NCBI GenBank assembly: GCA_036380355.1
Contig: DASVEW010000032.1
Location: 1-64,000, forward strand
Length of the DNA: 64,000 bases
Source of the DNA: JACDAN01 sp036380355
Lineage (GTDB): Bacteria > Actinomycetota > Thermoleophilia > Gaiellales > Gaiellaceae
Direction: 5' to 3'
Shown here: positions 49,889 to 58,332 of the stretch, piece by piece
How positions within the stretch are numbered: the first letter of the stretch is position 1
Layout: each line of letters opens with the position of its first letter
Notes under the pieces: generated by a model
Seen by the model: the letters and a program-made list of their open reading frames with translations, nothing else
Told to the model about the DNA's origin: nothing
Database searches by the model: none
Made by a program: the position numbers and the translations under genes

Positions 49889-50329
49889 GTGGAGCTCGAC
49901 AACCGCGTCCGCCTCGCGCTCTACAAGCGCTTCGTCGAGGACGGCGAGCCGCCGACCGCCGCCGACGTGGCAGCCGAGCTCGGGATCCCGGCCGGGGACG
50001 CCGAGGCGGCCTACCAGCGGCTGCACGAGGCGCACGTGATCGTCCTCATGCCGGGCACGAAGCAGGTGTGGATGGCGAACCCGCTCTCCGCGGTCCCGAC
50101 CGCCTTCCGGGTGGAGACGCCGGGCGGCTACCACTACGGGAACTGCATCTGGGACGGTCTCGGAGTCGTCTCGATGCTGGGCGGCGACGGGACCGTCGAG
50201 ACGCGCTGCCCGGATTGCGAGGAGCCGATGACGCTCCGGGTCGAGCACGGCGGGCTCCTCGACGGCGACGGGCTCGCGCACTTCGTGGTCCCGGCGGCCC
50301 GCTGGTGGGACAACGTCGGCTTCACCTGA
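49889..50329 (+). CDS. MerB-like organomercurial lyase, N-terminal part up to an in-frame TGA
   Basis: 146 residues from GTG 49889. A winged-helix start (PPTAADVAAELGIPAGDAEAAY) precedes the alkylmercury lyase domain. NCIWDGLG supplies C86 and D89, equal to MerB C96 and D99. A CPDC pair follows. The frame stops at TGA 50327-50329, where reading on would give codon 147, 61 residues after C86. In MerB the second catalytic Cys159 is 63 residues after C96. The protein continues in the same frame (TMLAFRSEAHVDRWCEQTGL), so TGA replaces the catalytic Cys. Selenocysteine or a lost codon are the two readings. Confidence 0.85.
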   Translation: MELDNRVRLALYKRFVEDGEPPTAADVAAELGIPAGDAEAAYQRLHEAHVIVLMPGTKQVWMANPLSAVPTAFRVETPGGYHYGNCIWDGLGVVSMLGGDGTVETRCPDCEEPMTLRVEHGGLLDGDGLAHFVVPAARWWDNVGFT

Positions 50330-50552
50330 GCGACGATGCTCGCCTTCCGGTCGGAAGCGCACGTCGACCGCTGGTGTGAGCAAACGGGCCTCGAGCGCGG
50401 CGCGGCCTTCCCGCTCGAGACGGCCTGGCGGCTCGCCGACGCCCTGGTACCGCGACCGCCTGAGCCCGGACTGGCGGCGCCGCACCCCAGCGGAGGCCGA
50501 GACGGTCTTCCGGGACCTCGGCCTGACCGGAGCGTTCTGGAAGCTGGCGTGA
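50330..50552 (+). pseudogene. C-terminal part of the MerB-like gene, after the TGA and with a frameshift
   Basis: Reading on in frame from the TGA gives ATMLAFRSEAHVDRWCEQ and LETAWRLADA, typical of the C-terminal region of this family. At about 50443-50450 the frame must shift by one base (an extra C in GCCCTGG) to continue WYRDRLSPDWRRRTPAEAE and VFRDLGLTGAFWKLA, stopping at 50552. This second lesion would destroy the C-terminus. It is an assembly error or a sign of decay. Confidence 0.72.
50341..50359 (+). promoter_or_regulatory. SECIS-like hairpin downstream of the TGA
   Basis: Two pairs (CG/CG), a one-base bulge on the 5' side, five pairs (CTTCC/GGAAG) and the loop GGTC. The loop starts 19 bases after the TGA (50349-50352). 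The mini-SECIS of E. coli fdhF, as I recall it, has two pairs, a one-base 5' bulge, four pairs and loop GGUC starting 18 bases after the UGA. The bulge here is C and not U. This supports selenocysteine insertion but does not prove it. Confidence 0.5.
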
Positions 50553-50557
50553 GCTCC

Positions 50558-50587
50558 GCCGATCATGAGAAGAGTCTCATGATCGGC
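50558..50587 (+). terminator. Perfect 13-base-pair hairpin after the MerB-like gene
   Basis: GCCGATCATGAGA (50558-50570) pairs with TCTCATGATCGGC (50575-50587) around AGAG. It begins six bases after the shifted-frame stop at 50552, which agrees with that being the true gene end. Only TTA follows, so it is terminator-like without a T-tract. Confidence 0.65.
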
Positions 50588-50682
50588 TTACCGAGGTCTC
50601 ACTGGTGTCTTAACGCTCCCTCATCGCGGCCGGGAAGGCTTGTGGGAGGAGGAACTGCGACAACGAAACCGGGGGAGAAACG

Positions 50683-51243
50683 ATGCAGAGGTTGAGAATC
50701 GGTCTGATCGGAGTGATCGCGCTCCTTGCGGCCATGGTGCCGCAGGCGGCGTACGGCGAGGAGCGGTCGTGCCGAGGGACGCTCGGCGCGATCACAGTCG
50801 ACAACCTGCGCGTGCCGAAGGGGAAGACGTGCACGCTCCGAGGCACACGCGCCAAGGGGACGATCAAGGTGGAACGGGGCGCCACGCTCGTCGCGACGGG
50901 AATCAGGGTCGTCGGGAACATCCAGGCGGAGAACCACAAGAACGTCGTCGTGAACGGCGCGTCCCGCGTCGGCGGCAGCATCCAGATCAAGCAGGGCGGC
51001 GGCGCGAGCGTCAGGAACACCCGCGTCACGGGTGACATCCAGTACGACCACAACCGCAAGCCGCTCGTCGCTGCGGGCAACCGCGTGAACGGCAGCATTC
51101 AGGTCGTCGGAAACCGGGGCGGCGCGTTGATCCGCAACAACGTCGTCAACGGCAACCTCGACTGCAAGGAGAACAGGCCGCGGCCGACCGGCGGAGGCAA
51201 CCGCGTCGGGGGGAGCAAGACCGACCAGTGCGAGCGCCTCTGA
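50683..51243 (+). CDS. Secreted beta-repeat protein
   Basis: 186 residues: signal peptide (RIGLIGVIALLAAMVPQAAYG), then Gly/Val/Asn-rich repeats of about 20-25 residues such as KGTIKVERGATLVATGIRV, VGNIQAENHKNVVV, GGSIQIKQGGG and NGSIQVVGNRGG, which fit a right-handed beta-helix or bactofilin-like stack. The pairs of Cys at both ends (SCRG..TCTL and LDCK..DQCE) may form disulfides. The ribosome binding site is GGGGGAG. Function unknown, perhaps cell-surface. Confidence 0.8.
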   Translation: MQRLRIGLIGVIALLAAMVPQAAYGEERSCRGTLGAITVDNLRVPKGKTCTLRGTRAKGTIKVERGATLVATGIRVVGNIQAENHKNVVVNGASRVGGSIQIKQGGGASVRNTRVTGDIQYDHNRKPLVAAGNRVNGSIQVVGNRGGALIRNNVVNGNLDCKENRPRPTGGGNRVGGSKTDQCERL

Positions 51244-51289
51244 CGCGCTGACGAAGGAAGGAGCGGGCTCTCGGAGTAAGATCCTCCAG

Positions 51290-52174
51290 GTGCTCGGCGA
51301 GGTCCTCACCGCGAGCGTCACGCCCTTCGACGCGAACGGCGCCGTCAACCTGGCGAGGTTCCGAGAGCTCGCGGCCTTCCTGGTCGACAACGGGTCGGAC
51401 GGGCTCGTTGTCACCGGGTCGACGGGCGAGTCGGCGACGCTGACCGACGACGAGCGGTTCGCTCTGTACTCCACGGCGGTCGACACGGTGGGCGAGCGGG
51501 CTACGGTCGTCGCCGGGACCGGCACGTACGACACGCGCCACTCCGTCCACCTGACGGCGAAGGCGCACGAGCTCGGCGTCGACGGCTTCCTGATCGTCAC
51601 GCCGTACTACAACAAGCCGCCGCCGCGGGGGATCGTCGAGCACGTGAAGGCGATCGCGTCCGTCACGGACAAGCCGATCGTCTACTACAACATCCCCGCC
51701 CGGGTCGTGAACCTCGTCACCGTCGAAACCCTGACCGAGCTGGCCGAGATCCCCAACGTCGTCGCCGTGAAGCAGGCCTGGGACGACCTGGCGGACGCCC
51801 GGCGGATCGTGGACGAGACGGGCCTCGCGCTCTACGCGGGCGACGACAACCTGCTGCTCCCGTTCCTCGAGCTGGGCGGGACCGGCGGCGTCTGCGTCCA
51901 CACCCACGTCGCCGGTCCGCAGGTGCAGGAGCAGGTGCGGGCGTTCCGCGCCGGAGACGTCGAACGGGCCCGGCAGATCGACGAGGAGCTCGCGCCGGTC
52001 TACGAGATCCTCAAGGTCACCGTCGGCCCGATCGGGATCAAGGCGGCGCTGAACCTCCTCGGGCACGACGTCGGAGGGCTCCGCCTCCCGCTGGTCGAGA
52101 CCACGGACGAGGAGAAGGCGACGATCCGGGGTTGCCTCGAGCGCCTCGGGGCGCTCCAGGCCGTTCCTACGTAA
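51290..52174 (+). CDS. dapA: 4-hydroxy-tetrahydrodipicolinate synthase
   Basis: 294 residues from GTG 51290. The pyruvate-site GSTGESATLTDDE, the Tyr in VTPYYNKP and YYNIPARV, and the Schiff-base Lys in VVAVKQAWDD are present. It condenses pyruvate with aspartate semialdehyde. A -10-like TAAGAT (51277-51282) ends seven bases before GTG, suggesting a leaderless message. The end overlaps the convergent HD-GYP gene by eight bases. Confidence 0.95.
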   Translation: MLGEVLTASVTPFDANGAVNLARFRELAAFLVDNGSDGLVVTGSTGESATLTDDERFALYSTAVDTVGERATVVAGTGTYDTRHSVHLTAKAHELGVDGFLIVTPYYNKPPPRGIVEHVKAIASVTDKPIVYYNIPARVVNLVTVETLTELAEIPNVVAVKQAWDDLADARRIVDETGLALYAGDDNLLLPFLELGGTGGVCVHTHVAGPQVQEQVRAFRAGDVERARQIDEELAPVYEILKVTVGPIGIKAALNLLGHDVGGLRLPLVETTDEEKATIRGCLERLGALQAVPT

Positions 52175-53993
52175 CCGCGGCGAGGCGGCGCTCGCCGATC
52201 ATCGCCGTCCGCGGGGCGTCGGCGAGAGCCAGGCCGAGGCGATCGAGCGACGAGCGTGCGGCGGCGAGGACGTGCGCAGGAGGGTGGCCGGCTCCACCCA
52301 GGACGAGGAACCCCACGAGCGCGCTGTTCTCGCGCCGGAGCGGGAGCGCGAGGCAGACACCGTCCCGACCCAGCTGCGATCCGTCGTCCACGATCAGGTC
52401 GGGCGCCGACTCCGCCTCCCGCAGGAGCCAGCTCGTGAGCTGCGGATCGGGGATCCGGCTCGCGCCTCGCTGAAGCTCGAGCGTGCCGCCCATGCCGTCC
52501 TCCCGCCAGGCGACGAGCAGCGCGTAATCCAGGGGCCAGGAAGCCTCGACGGCGTCGGCGACGCGGCCGAACATCACCCCGCGGTCTCCGTCGGCAATTG
52601 CGCGCTCGAGCGACGCCGAGAGGCGATGGGCGCCCACGCGACCCGCGAGCCACACAGCGCCGCCGGCCGCTGCCGTCACGGCACCGGCGACGGCAAGCTC
52701 CGGCAGCCCGATTCCGAGGCCGACGAGCCCGGTCGTCATCCCGACGGCGACGAGCAGCTCGGGGCGGCGTCGTGTAGGGCCCCCCGGAGCTCGCGTCGCG
52801 GACGGAACCGACGAGTCGCGGATCGCCGCAAGCTCCTCCTCTGTGAGGACGTCTTCGGGCGCGAGCCCGCGCTGCACGGACACGAACGCCTTCGCGACGG
52901 CGGGGTGGAACTGCGTGCCCGCGTTGGCCTCGATCTCCGCGAGCGCCTCGCCGCGGGACATCGACGCCCTGAACGGACGCTCCGAGATCATCGCGTCGAA
53001 GGCGTCGGCCACGATGAGGAAGTGGGCGGCGAGGGGGATGTCGGCGCCCTGGGCTCCGTAGTAGCCCTTCCCGTCGAAGCGCTCGCGGTGGTACTCGACC
53101 GCCTTCGCCTGCTGCGCCGCGAAGCGGAATCGCTGGAGGAGGCGCGCGGAGAGCCTCGGCGCGCGCGCTACGGCCGCCCACTCGCTCGGGTTGAGGAGGC
53201 CGGGCTTGGTGAGCACGGAGACGTCCACGGCCACCTTGCCGAGATCGTGGAGGCGGCCGGCCCACCACAGGCGGCGGACGTCGGCCTGCGGGAGACGGAG
53301 CGCTTCCGCGAGCTCGCGGACGCTCTCGGCCACACGCTGCGAGTGACCCTGGGTCGAGCGGTCCCGCTCGTCGACGATGTTCGCAAAGGTCTCGAGCGCG
53401 GCCGTGACCTCTCGGCGAAGGCCGATGAGACGCCACTGAATCCGCTCGAGCAGGATGAGCACGGGGAGGAGGAGCGCCGCGTACCAGAGGTTCGAGTCGG
53501 CCGCGACGGCGAGCGCCGCGCCCAGCGAGACCTCGGCCCCCGCGGTGAGGAGATCCGTCTCGATCACCGTGGCCCGGGCGGCGAGACGATCGACGAGCGT
53601 CTTGACCGTCGAGAAGACGATCCCGAGGACGACGAGGCCCAGCAGATCGTCCGGCAGGACGACCGATCCGGTGGACGAGCCGGCGAGCGCGTACGCGAAA
53701 CCGCCCGCGAAGCCGGCCGCGCCGAGCGACGTCGCACGCACCGTGCTCTCGCGCCAGGAATCGCCGGCAAGGCGCCGGACGGCCAGACTGCCGGGCAGGG
53801 CGACGAGCAGCGCCGGCCACGGGCCGAGGACGAGCGCGGCGGCGGCGACGAGCGGCGCGGTAATCGAGAAGCGGTCGGGCGAGGCGTCGTCGGCGCCGAG
53901 GTCGTCGTCCCGGCGATGCAGGAGCTCGGCGGCGATCACCGCCGCCGCGACCAGCGCGACAGATCCGAGCGACACCGCAGGCAGCACGGACAT
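52167..53993 (-). CDS. Membrane HD-GYP-type phosphodiesterase with C-terminal sensory domain
   Basis: 608 residues. Six or seven membrane segments (a MASE-like sensor) fill residues 1-185; an HD domain with RLHDLGKVAV near 250 and HRERFDGKGYYGAQGADIPL near 300 follows. The usual GYP is GYY. Two more hydrophobic stretches and a GAF-like region end the protein. HD-GYP enzymes degrade cyclic di-GMP; the Pro change leaves the activity uncertain, although the metal-binding HD and HRERFDG are kept. Confidence 0.88.
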   Translation of the reverse strand: MSVLPAVSLGSVALVAAAVIAAELLHRRDDDLGADDASPDRFSITAPLVAAAALVLGPWPALLVALPGSLAVRRLAGDSWRESTVRATSLGAAGFAGGFAYALAGSSTGSVVLPDDLLGLVVLGIVFSTVKTLVDRLAARATVIETDLLTAGAEVSLGAALAVAADSNLWYAALLLPVLILLERIQWRLIGLRREVTAALETFANIVDERDRSTQGHSQRVAESVRELAEALRLPQADVRRLWWAGRLHDLGKVAVDVSVLTKPGLLNPSEWAAVARAPRLSARLLQRFRFAAQQAKAVEYHRERFDGKGYYGAQGADIPLAAHFLIVADAFDAMISERPFRASMSRGEALAEIEANAGTQFHPAVAKAFVSVQRGLAPEDVLTEEELAAIRDSSVPSATRAPGGPTRRRPELLVAVGMTTGLVGLGIGLPELAVAGAVTAAAGGAVWLAGRVGAHRLSASLERAIADGDRGVMFGRVADAVEASWPLDYALLVAWREDGMGGTLELQRGASRIPDPQLTSWLLREAESAPDLIVDDGSQLGRDGVCLALPLRRENSALVGFLVLGGAGHPPAHVLAAARSSLDRLGLALADAPRTAMIGERRLAAVT

Positions 53994-54069
53994 ATCGGAA
54001 TGGATCGGCGTCCAGGCCGCATCCCTTGAACGGGGGAGCGGCGGCGGGGCAGGCCGTTAGAGTGCGCCC

Positions 54070-55725
54070 GTGGCAGACGAGACTCTTCGCATCATCCCGC
54101 TCGGGGGCCTCGGCGAGGTCGGCAAGAACATGATGGTCTACGAGCTGGGCGACGAGATCGTGGTCGTCGACGCAGGCCTCGCCTTCCCGAGGGACGAGCA
54201 CCTGGGCGTGGACCTCATCCTTCCGGACTTCGAGTACCTCGCCGAGCGGAAGGATCGCGTCCGGGCCGTGATCCTCACGCACTCCCACGAGGATCATGTG
54301 GGCGCTCTCCCGTACCTCCTGCGCGAGGTGCCGATCCCCGAGGTCTGGGGCACCCGCCTCACGCTGGGGCTGGCGCAGTCGCGGCTCGACGAGCACGGCC
54401 TGCTGAACGCCGTCGACCTCAAGGAGGCCCGGCCGGAGGAGGATTCCGTCCAGATCGGGCCGTTCCGCGTGAGCTTCGTCCGGGTCGCGCACTCCGTGCC
54501 CGATGCCGTCGCAATCGTGCTGGACACGCCCGCGGGCCGAGTGCTCCACACGGGCGACTGGAAGCTCGACCACACGCCCGTGGACGGCCTGCGCACAGAC
54601 GTCGGCCGACTCGCGGTCCTCGGCAGCGAGGGGGTCGACCTGCTCCTCGGCGACTCGACGAACGCCGAGCGCCCGGGCGTCACCGGCTCCGAGCGTCTCG
54701 TCGGCGAGGCGTTCCAGCAGATCATCCCGCGACTGCAGGGACGCGTCCTGATCGCGTGCTTCGCCTCGAACGTCCACCGGATGCAGCAGGCGATCGACGT
54801 CGCCGTCCAGATCGGGCGCAAGGTGGCCGTCGTCGGACGCTCGATGCGGAAGAACATGAACATCTCGCGGAACCTGGGCTACGTCGACGTGCCCGAGGAG
54901 ACACTGATCCGGCCGAACGAGCTCGAGAACTACAGGCCGGAGGAGGTCCTGATCCTCTGCACCGGCAGCCAGGGCGAGCCGATGTCGGCCCTGACCCGTA
55001 TCGCCTACAGCGACCATCCGGCGGTCTCCGTCGAGCGCGGCGACACGGTAATCCTCTCCGCGAAGCCGGTTCCCGGGAACGAGCTGCGCGTCCACGACAC
55101 GATCAACCAGCTGGCGAAGATCGGCGCGGAGGTGCTGCACCAGGAGAACGCGCCGGTGCACGTGTCCGGCCACGGCCACGCAGAGGAGCTCCGGACGATG
55201 ATCGGGCTCGTGCGACCGAGGGCCGTCATGCCCGTCCACGGCGAGTTCCGGATGCTCGCGGCGCACGGGCGGCTCGCGCAGGAGGGCGGTGTCCCAGCCG
55301 ACTCGATCGTCCTCGCGGAGAACGGCGCGGTGGTGGAGCTCACGAGGCGCGGCCCGAGGATCGTCGGCGAGATCGACTCGGGCGTCACCTTCGTCGACGG
55401 CCTCGGCGTGGGCGATGTCCGCGATGTCGCCCTGCGGGACCGCCGGACGCTCTCCGAGGACGGCGTGCTGATCGTCGTCGCGACGATCGGCGGCTCGAAC
55501 GGCGCGCAGGCGATGCCCGAGCTGATCGCGCGCGGACTCACTGAGCCCGGGCCGCTCCTCGAGGAGACGCGCGAGGAGGCCAACCGCGTCCTCCGGGAGC
55601 TCCTGGGCCAGAACGTCCGGGAGATCAAGCTGCTCCAGGAGCACCTTCATGACGCAGTCGGGCAGCTGATTTACGACAGAACGGGGAGGCGGCCGATGAT
55701 TCTCCCCGTCATAGTGGAAGTGTGA
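54070..55725 (+). CDS. rnj: Ribonuclease J
   Basis: 551 residues from GTG 54070. IIPLGGLGEVGKNMMVYE starts the beta-lactamase domain; HSHEDHVGALPYLL gives H71, H73, D75 and H76. The beta-CASP motif GDSTNAERPG and VHVSGHGHAEELRTM, VMPVHGEFRML follow. It is an endo- and 5'-3' exonuclease of mRNA and rRNA maturation. TAGAGT (54058-54063) ends six bases ahead of the start, implying a leaderless message. Confidence 0.97.
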   Translation: MADETLRIIPLGGLGEVGKNMMVYELGDEIVVVDAGLAFPRDEHLGVDLILPDFEYLAERKDRVRAVILTHSHEDHVGALPYLLREVPIPEVWGTRLTLGLAQSRLDEHGLLNAVDLKEARPEEDSVQIGPFRVSFVRVAHSVPDAVAIVLDTPAGRVLHTGDWKLDHTPVDGLRTDVGRLAVLGSEGVDLLLGDSTNAERPGVTGSERLVGEAFQQIIPRLQGRVLIACFASNVHRMQQAIDVAVQIGRKVAVVGRSMRKNMNISRNLGYVDVPEETLIRPNELENYRPEEVLILCTGSQGEPMSALTRIAYSDHPAVSVERGDTVILSAKPVPGNELRVHDTINQLAKIGAEVLHQENAPVHVSGHGHAEELRTMIGLVRPRAVMPVHGEFRMLAAHGRLAQEGGVPADSIVLAENGAVVELTRRGPRIVGEIDSGVTFVDGLGVGDVRDVALRDRRTLSEDGVLIVVATIGGSNGAQAMPELIARGLTEPGPLLEETREEANRVLRELLGQNVREIKLLQEHLHDAVGQLIYDRTGRRPMILPVIVEV

Positions 55726-55771
55726 GCCTCGCTCACCTGACCGGCCCCGGCTCCCGCCGGGCGAAGCACAC

Positions 55772-55823
55772 GGCCACGCCGGCGAAGCCGGCATGGCCTC
55801 TTCTCGGCATCGCAAGCGATGCC
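55772..55823 (+). terminator. Two tandem hairpins after rnj
   Basis: GGCCACGCCGGC (55772-55783) pairs with GCCGGCATGGCC (55787-55798) with one mismatch and a GAA loop. Directly after, GGCATCGC (55806-55813) pairs with GCGATGCC (55816-55823). No T-tract follows. Likely a transcription stop or mRNA 3'-end protection between rnj and the next gene. Confidence 0.6.
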
Positions 55824-55864
55824 TCGGCCGGCTCCGCCGCGGCCTCCCGTCAGGAGACCGAGCA

Positions 55865-56425
55865 GTGAGCACACTGCGGACAGATCCCACGCCCGCCTGG
55901 GCCGAGGCGCTGTTCGACCGCGCGGCCGAGGAGGCCACGGCGCGACGCCTGATCGCCCAGCTCGCGGCCTGCGAGGTCGCGGCGCTGGCGTTCTGCCGGC
56001 TGCTCGAGCGGTGGGCGCGAGGCGAGGCCCAGCCGAGCACCGCCGGGAAGCGCCAGGCCGCGCTCAGGCGCGCCGCGGAGCGTGCGGAGACGGCCCTCGC
56101 GGGCCTGGAGCGGCCGCTCGGGCGCTACCTCCTGGAGCTCGAGCCCGAGCAGGCGGAGGGGCGCTCGTGGTACGGCGAGCCCGGCCCCGCCGAGCTGATG
56201 GAGTGGGGGCCGGTGCTCGGACGCGCCGGCGTCTGCGTCGCCTCGCACCGGGTCGCCCAGGTCTACCTCGAGCTCGCGGTGCTGGTCCGGGCGCTGGAGG
56301 GGCTGACGACCGCCGTACGGATGGACGCGCCGCCGGACCGCTCGTCGCTCTGGGCGGGCCTCTTCGATCTCCGCGAGAACCTGCTCGGCGGGACGCTCGA
56401 AGACCTGCGCGCGCTTGCGGCCTAG
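55865..56425 (+). CDS. Uncharacterised all-alpha protein
   Basis: 186 residues from GTG 55865 with GGAG ten bases upstream. Ala/Leu/Glu-rich helices dominate (EATARRLIAQLAACEVAALAF, LERPLGRYLLELEPEQAEG, VYLELAVLVRALEGLTTA). No signal peptide or catalytic motif is seen. It lies between rnj and the ribokinase gene, which it overlaps by 11 bases. I do not recognise the family. Confidence 0.7.
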   Translation: MSTLRTDPTPAWAEALFDRAAEEATARRLIAQLAACEVAALAFCRLLERWARGEAQPSTAGKRQAALRRAAERAETALAGLERPLGRYLLELEPEQAEGRSWYGEPGPAELMEWGPVLGRAGVCVASHRVAQVYLELAVLVRALEGLTTAVRMDAPPDRSSLWAGLFDLRENLLGGTLEDLRALAA

Positions 56426-57227
56426 CCTCATCGTCGTCGGGTCGGTCAACCTCGACCTGGCAGCGAGAATGGAGCGTCTCCCGCGGCCCGGGGAGACGGT
56501 GACCGGCGCCGCGCTCGTGCGCTCACCGGGCGGCAAGGGCGCCAACCAGGCGGTTGCTGCGGCGCGACTCGGGGCGGACGTGTCGTTTTACGGCGCGGTC
56601 GGGGAGGACGAGTTCGCCGAGCAGGCGCTCGCCGGTCTCAGGGAGGCCGGTGTCGACCTCCACGTCGAGCGCCGCGGACAGACGGGGATCGCCATGATCG
56701 CCGTCGATGCGCAGGGCGAGAACCAGATCGTCGTCGTCCCGGGGGCGAACGCCACCGTCGACGCGGTCGCGCGGGGGAACGTTCTCTGCCAGCTCGAGAT
56801 CCCGCTCGAGACCGTCGAGGCGAACGCCCGCTCCGCGGACTTCTTCTGCCTGAACGCGGCGCCGGCGAAGCCCGTGCCTCCCGGGCTCCTCGACCTCGTC
56901 AGCGTGGTCGTCGTGAACCGGTACGAGCTGGAAGCGCTCGGGACGGAGCCTCCCGGCCTGGTCGCCCTGACGCTCGGGCCGGAGGGTGCCGTGCTCCTCG
57001 AGGGCGGGAGGGAGGTCGCCCGGGCCGCGCCGCCGCGGGTCGAGGCCGTCGACGGGACCGGCGCCGGCGATGCGTTCACCGCCTGCCTGGTCGTCTCGCA
57101 CCTCGAAGGCCGCGACTGGGTAGAGGCGCTGCGCCGCGCGTGTGCGGCCGGCGCCCTGGCCGCCTCCCGGTTCGGCGCCCAGCCGTCGCTCCCGACTGCC
57201 GCGGAGGTGGACGAGATCCTTGGCTGA
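56415..57227 (+). CDS. rbsK: Ribokinase-family sugar kinase
   Basis: 270 residues from TTG 56415. IVVGSVNLDLAARMERLPRPGET and SPGGKGANQAVAAARLG form the N-terminal PfkB signature, and DGTGAGDAFTACLV carries the catalytic Asp near residue 217. The length is slightly under the usual 300. Together with the nucleoside hydrolase downstream it would phosphorylate released ribose. Another pentose or adenosine is possible as substrate. Confidence 0.9.
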   Translation: MRPSLIVVGSVNLDLAARMERLPRPGETVTGAALVRSPGGKGANQAVAAARLGADVSFYGAVGEDEFAEQALAGLREAGVDLHVERRGQTGIAMIAVDAQGENQIVVVPGANATVDAVARGNVLCQLEIPLETVEANARSADFFCLNAAPAKPVPPGLLDLVSVVVVNRYELEALGTEPPGLVALTLGPEGAVLLEGGREVARAAPPRVEAVDGTGAGDAFTACLVVSHLEGRDWVEALRRACAAGALAASRFGAQPSLPTAAEVDEILG

Positions 57228-58131
57228 GCGCCTTCTCGTCGACTGCGATCCCGGGCACGACGACGCCATCGCACTCCTCCTGGCGCTCGCAAGCCGCGAG
57301 GTCGAGCTGCTCGGCGTCACGACGGTCGCGGGAAACCAGACGCTCGAGAAGACGACGGCCAACGCTCTTCGCATCCTCGAGTTCGCCGGCCGGACCGACG
57401 TGCCCGTCGCCGCGGGCGCGAACCGGCCGCTCCTCCGCGAGCCGTTCGTCGCCCGGCACGTCCACGGCGAGACGGGGCTCGACGGCCCGGACCTGCCGCC
57501 GGCGGAGGGGAGCCCGGTCGACGAGCACGCGGTCGACTTCCTCGGCCGGCACGCGGACGGGGCAACCCTTGTCCCGGTCGGCCCGCTGACGAACGTCGCC
57601 CTCATGCTCGCCCGCTACCCGGAAGTGCGGCCGGAGCGGATCGTGCTGATGGGCGGCTCGATCGGCGTCGGCAACATCACACCGGCGGCCGAGTTCAACA
57701 TCTGGGCCGACCCGGAGGCGGCCGCGCGCGTGTTCCAGAGCGGCATCGACGTCACGATGATCGGCCTCGACGTGACGCACGAGGCCCTGATGACCCAGGC
57801 CGACGCGGACCGCCTGCGGAAGACCGGTCGCACCGGCACGCTCGTCGCGGAGCTGTGGGACTTCTACAACCGCTTCCACCGGCAGACCTACGGCTTCGAC
57901 GGCTCGCCGATCCACGACGCCGTCGCGCTCGCGCACGTCTTCCGGCCCGACCTCGTCGAGACCGCGCACCGCCATGTCGCGATCGACTGCGACTCCGAGC
58001 TCTGCCGCGGCCGCACCGTGGTCGATCTCTGGCAGCGCACCGGCGAGGAGCCGAACGCCCACGTGGGAGTCGGGATCGACGGCCGCGCGTTCGTCGAGCT
58101 CCTCATCGAACGCCTGCCGACCCTCGACTGA
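57220..58131 (+). CDS. Nucleoside hydrolase (IU-NH family)
   Basis: 303 residues from TTG 57220. The Ca-binding signature DCDPGHDDAIALLLAL is at residues 8-23, and VPVGPLTNVALML, IVLMGGSIG, EFNIWADPEAA and SPIHDAVALA line the active site. It cleaves N-glycosidic bonds of nucleosides to base and ribose. The gene overlaps the ribokinase by eight bases and is close to a putative nucleoside ABC importer. Confidence 0.94.
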   Translation: MAERLLVDCDPGHDDAIALLLALASREVELLGVTTVAGNQTLEKTTANALRILEFAGRTDVPVAAGANRPLLREPFVARHVHGETGLDGPDLPPAEGSPVDEHAVDFLGRHADGATLVPVGPLTNVALMLARYPEVRPERIVLMGGSIGVGNITPAAEFNIWADPEAAARVFQSGIDVTMIGLDVTHEALMTQADADRLRKTGRTGTLVAELWDFYNRFHRQTYGFDGSPIHDAVALAHVFRPDLVETAHRHVAIDCDSELCRGRTVVDLWQRTGEEPNAHVGVGIDGRAFVELLIERLPTLD

Positions 58132-58151
58132 CAGCGTCCCGACGGGCGCCT

Positions 58152-58218
58152 GGGGTCAGACCCGGGGCCGCCCGCGGCTCGGCCAGACCGCTCGCCGGGT
58201 CGCGTGGGGTCAGACCCC
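58152..58218. repeat. Two GGGGTCAGACCC(C) palindromes in the intergenic region
   Basis: GGGGTCAGACCC followed by GGGG (58152-58167) and GGGGTCAGACCCC (58206-58218) are direct copies 54 bases apart, between nucleoside hydrolase and ftsK. The segment between them is very GC-rich. Similar palindromes are common dispersed repeats in other bacteria. The rest of 58132-58332 has no gene that I can support. Confidence 0.65.
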
Positions 58219-58332
58219 TTGAGTGTCGGCGTGTCAACCGTCCAGCTCGGGCTGCTCCAGAACGGCCACGTCACCACAGACCGCCCGCCGGTGCAGGTAG
58301 GGGACGCCGTCCGCGCGTCGAAGCACGCCCGC

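Noticed and set aside
50336..50695. Separate small gene starting at ATG 50336
   Set aside because: It is in frame with the MerB-like gene across the TGA and its first 30 residues are the continuation of that family; its last 80 residues are out of frame with the homology.
52000..56040. A 1346-codon minus-strand frame
   Set aside because: It runs antisense to rnj and out of frame with the HD-GYP gene; composition is typical of shadow frames.
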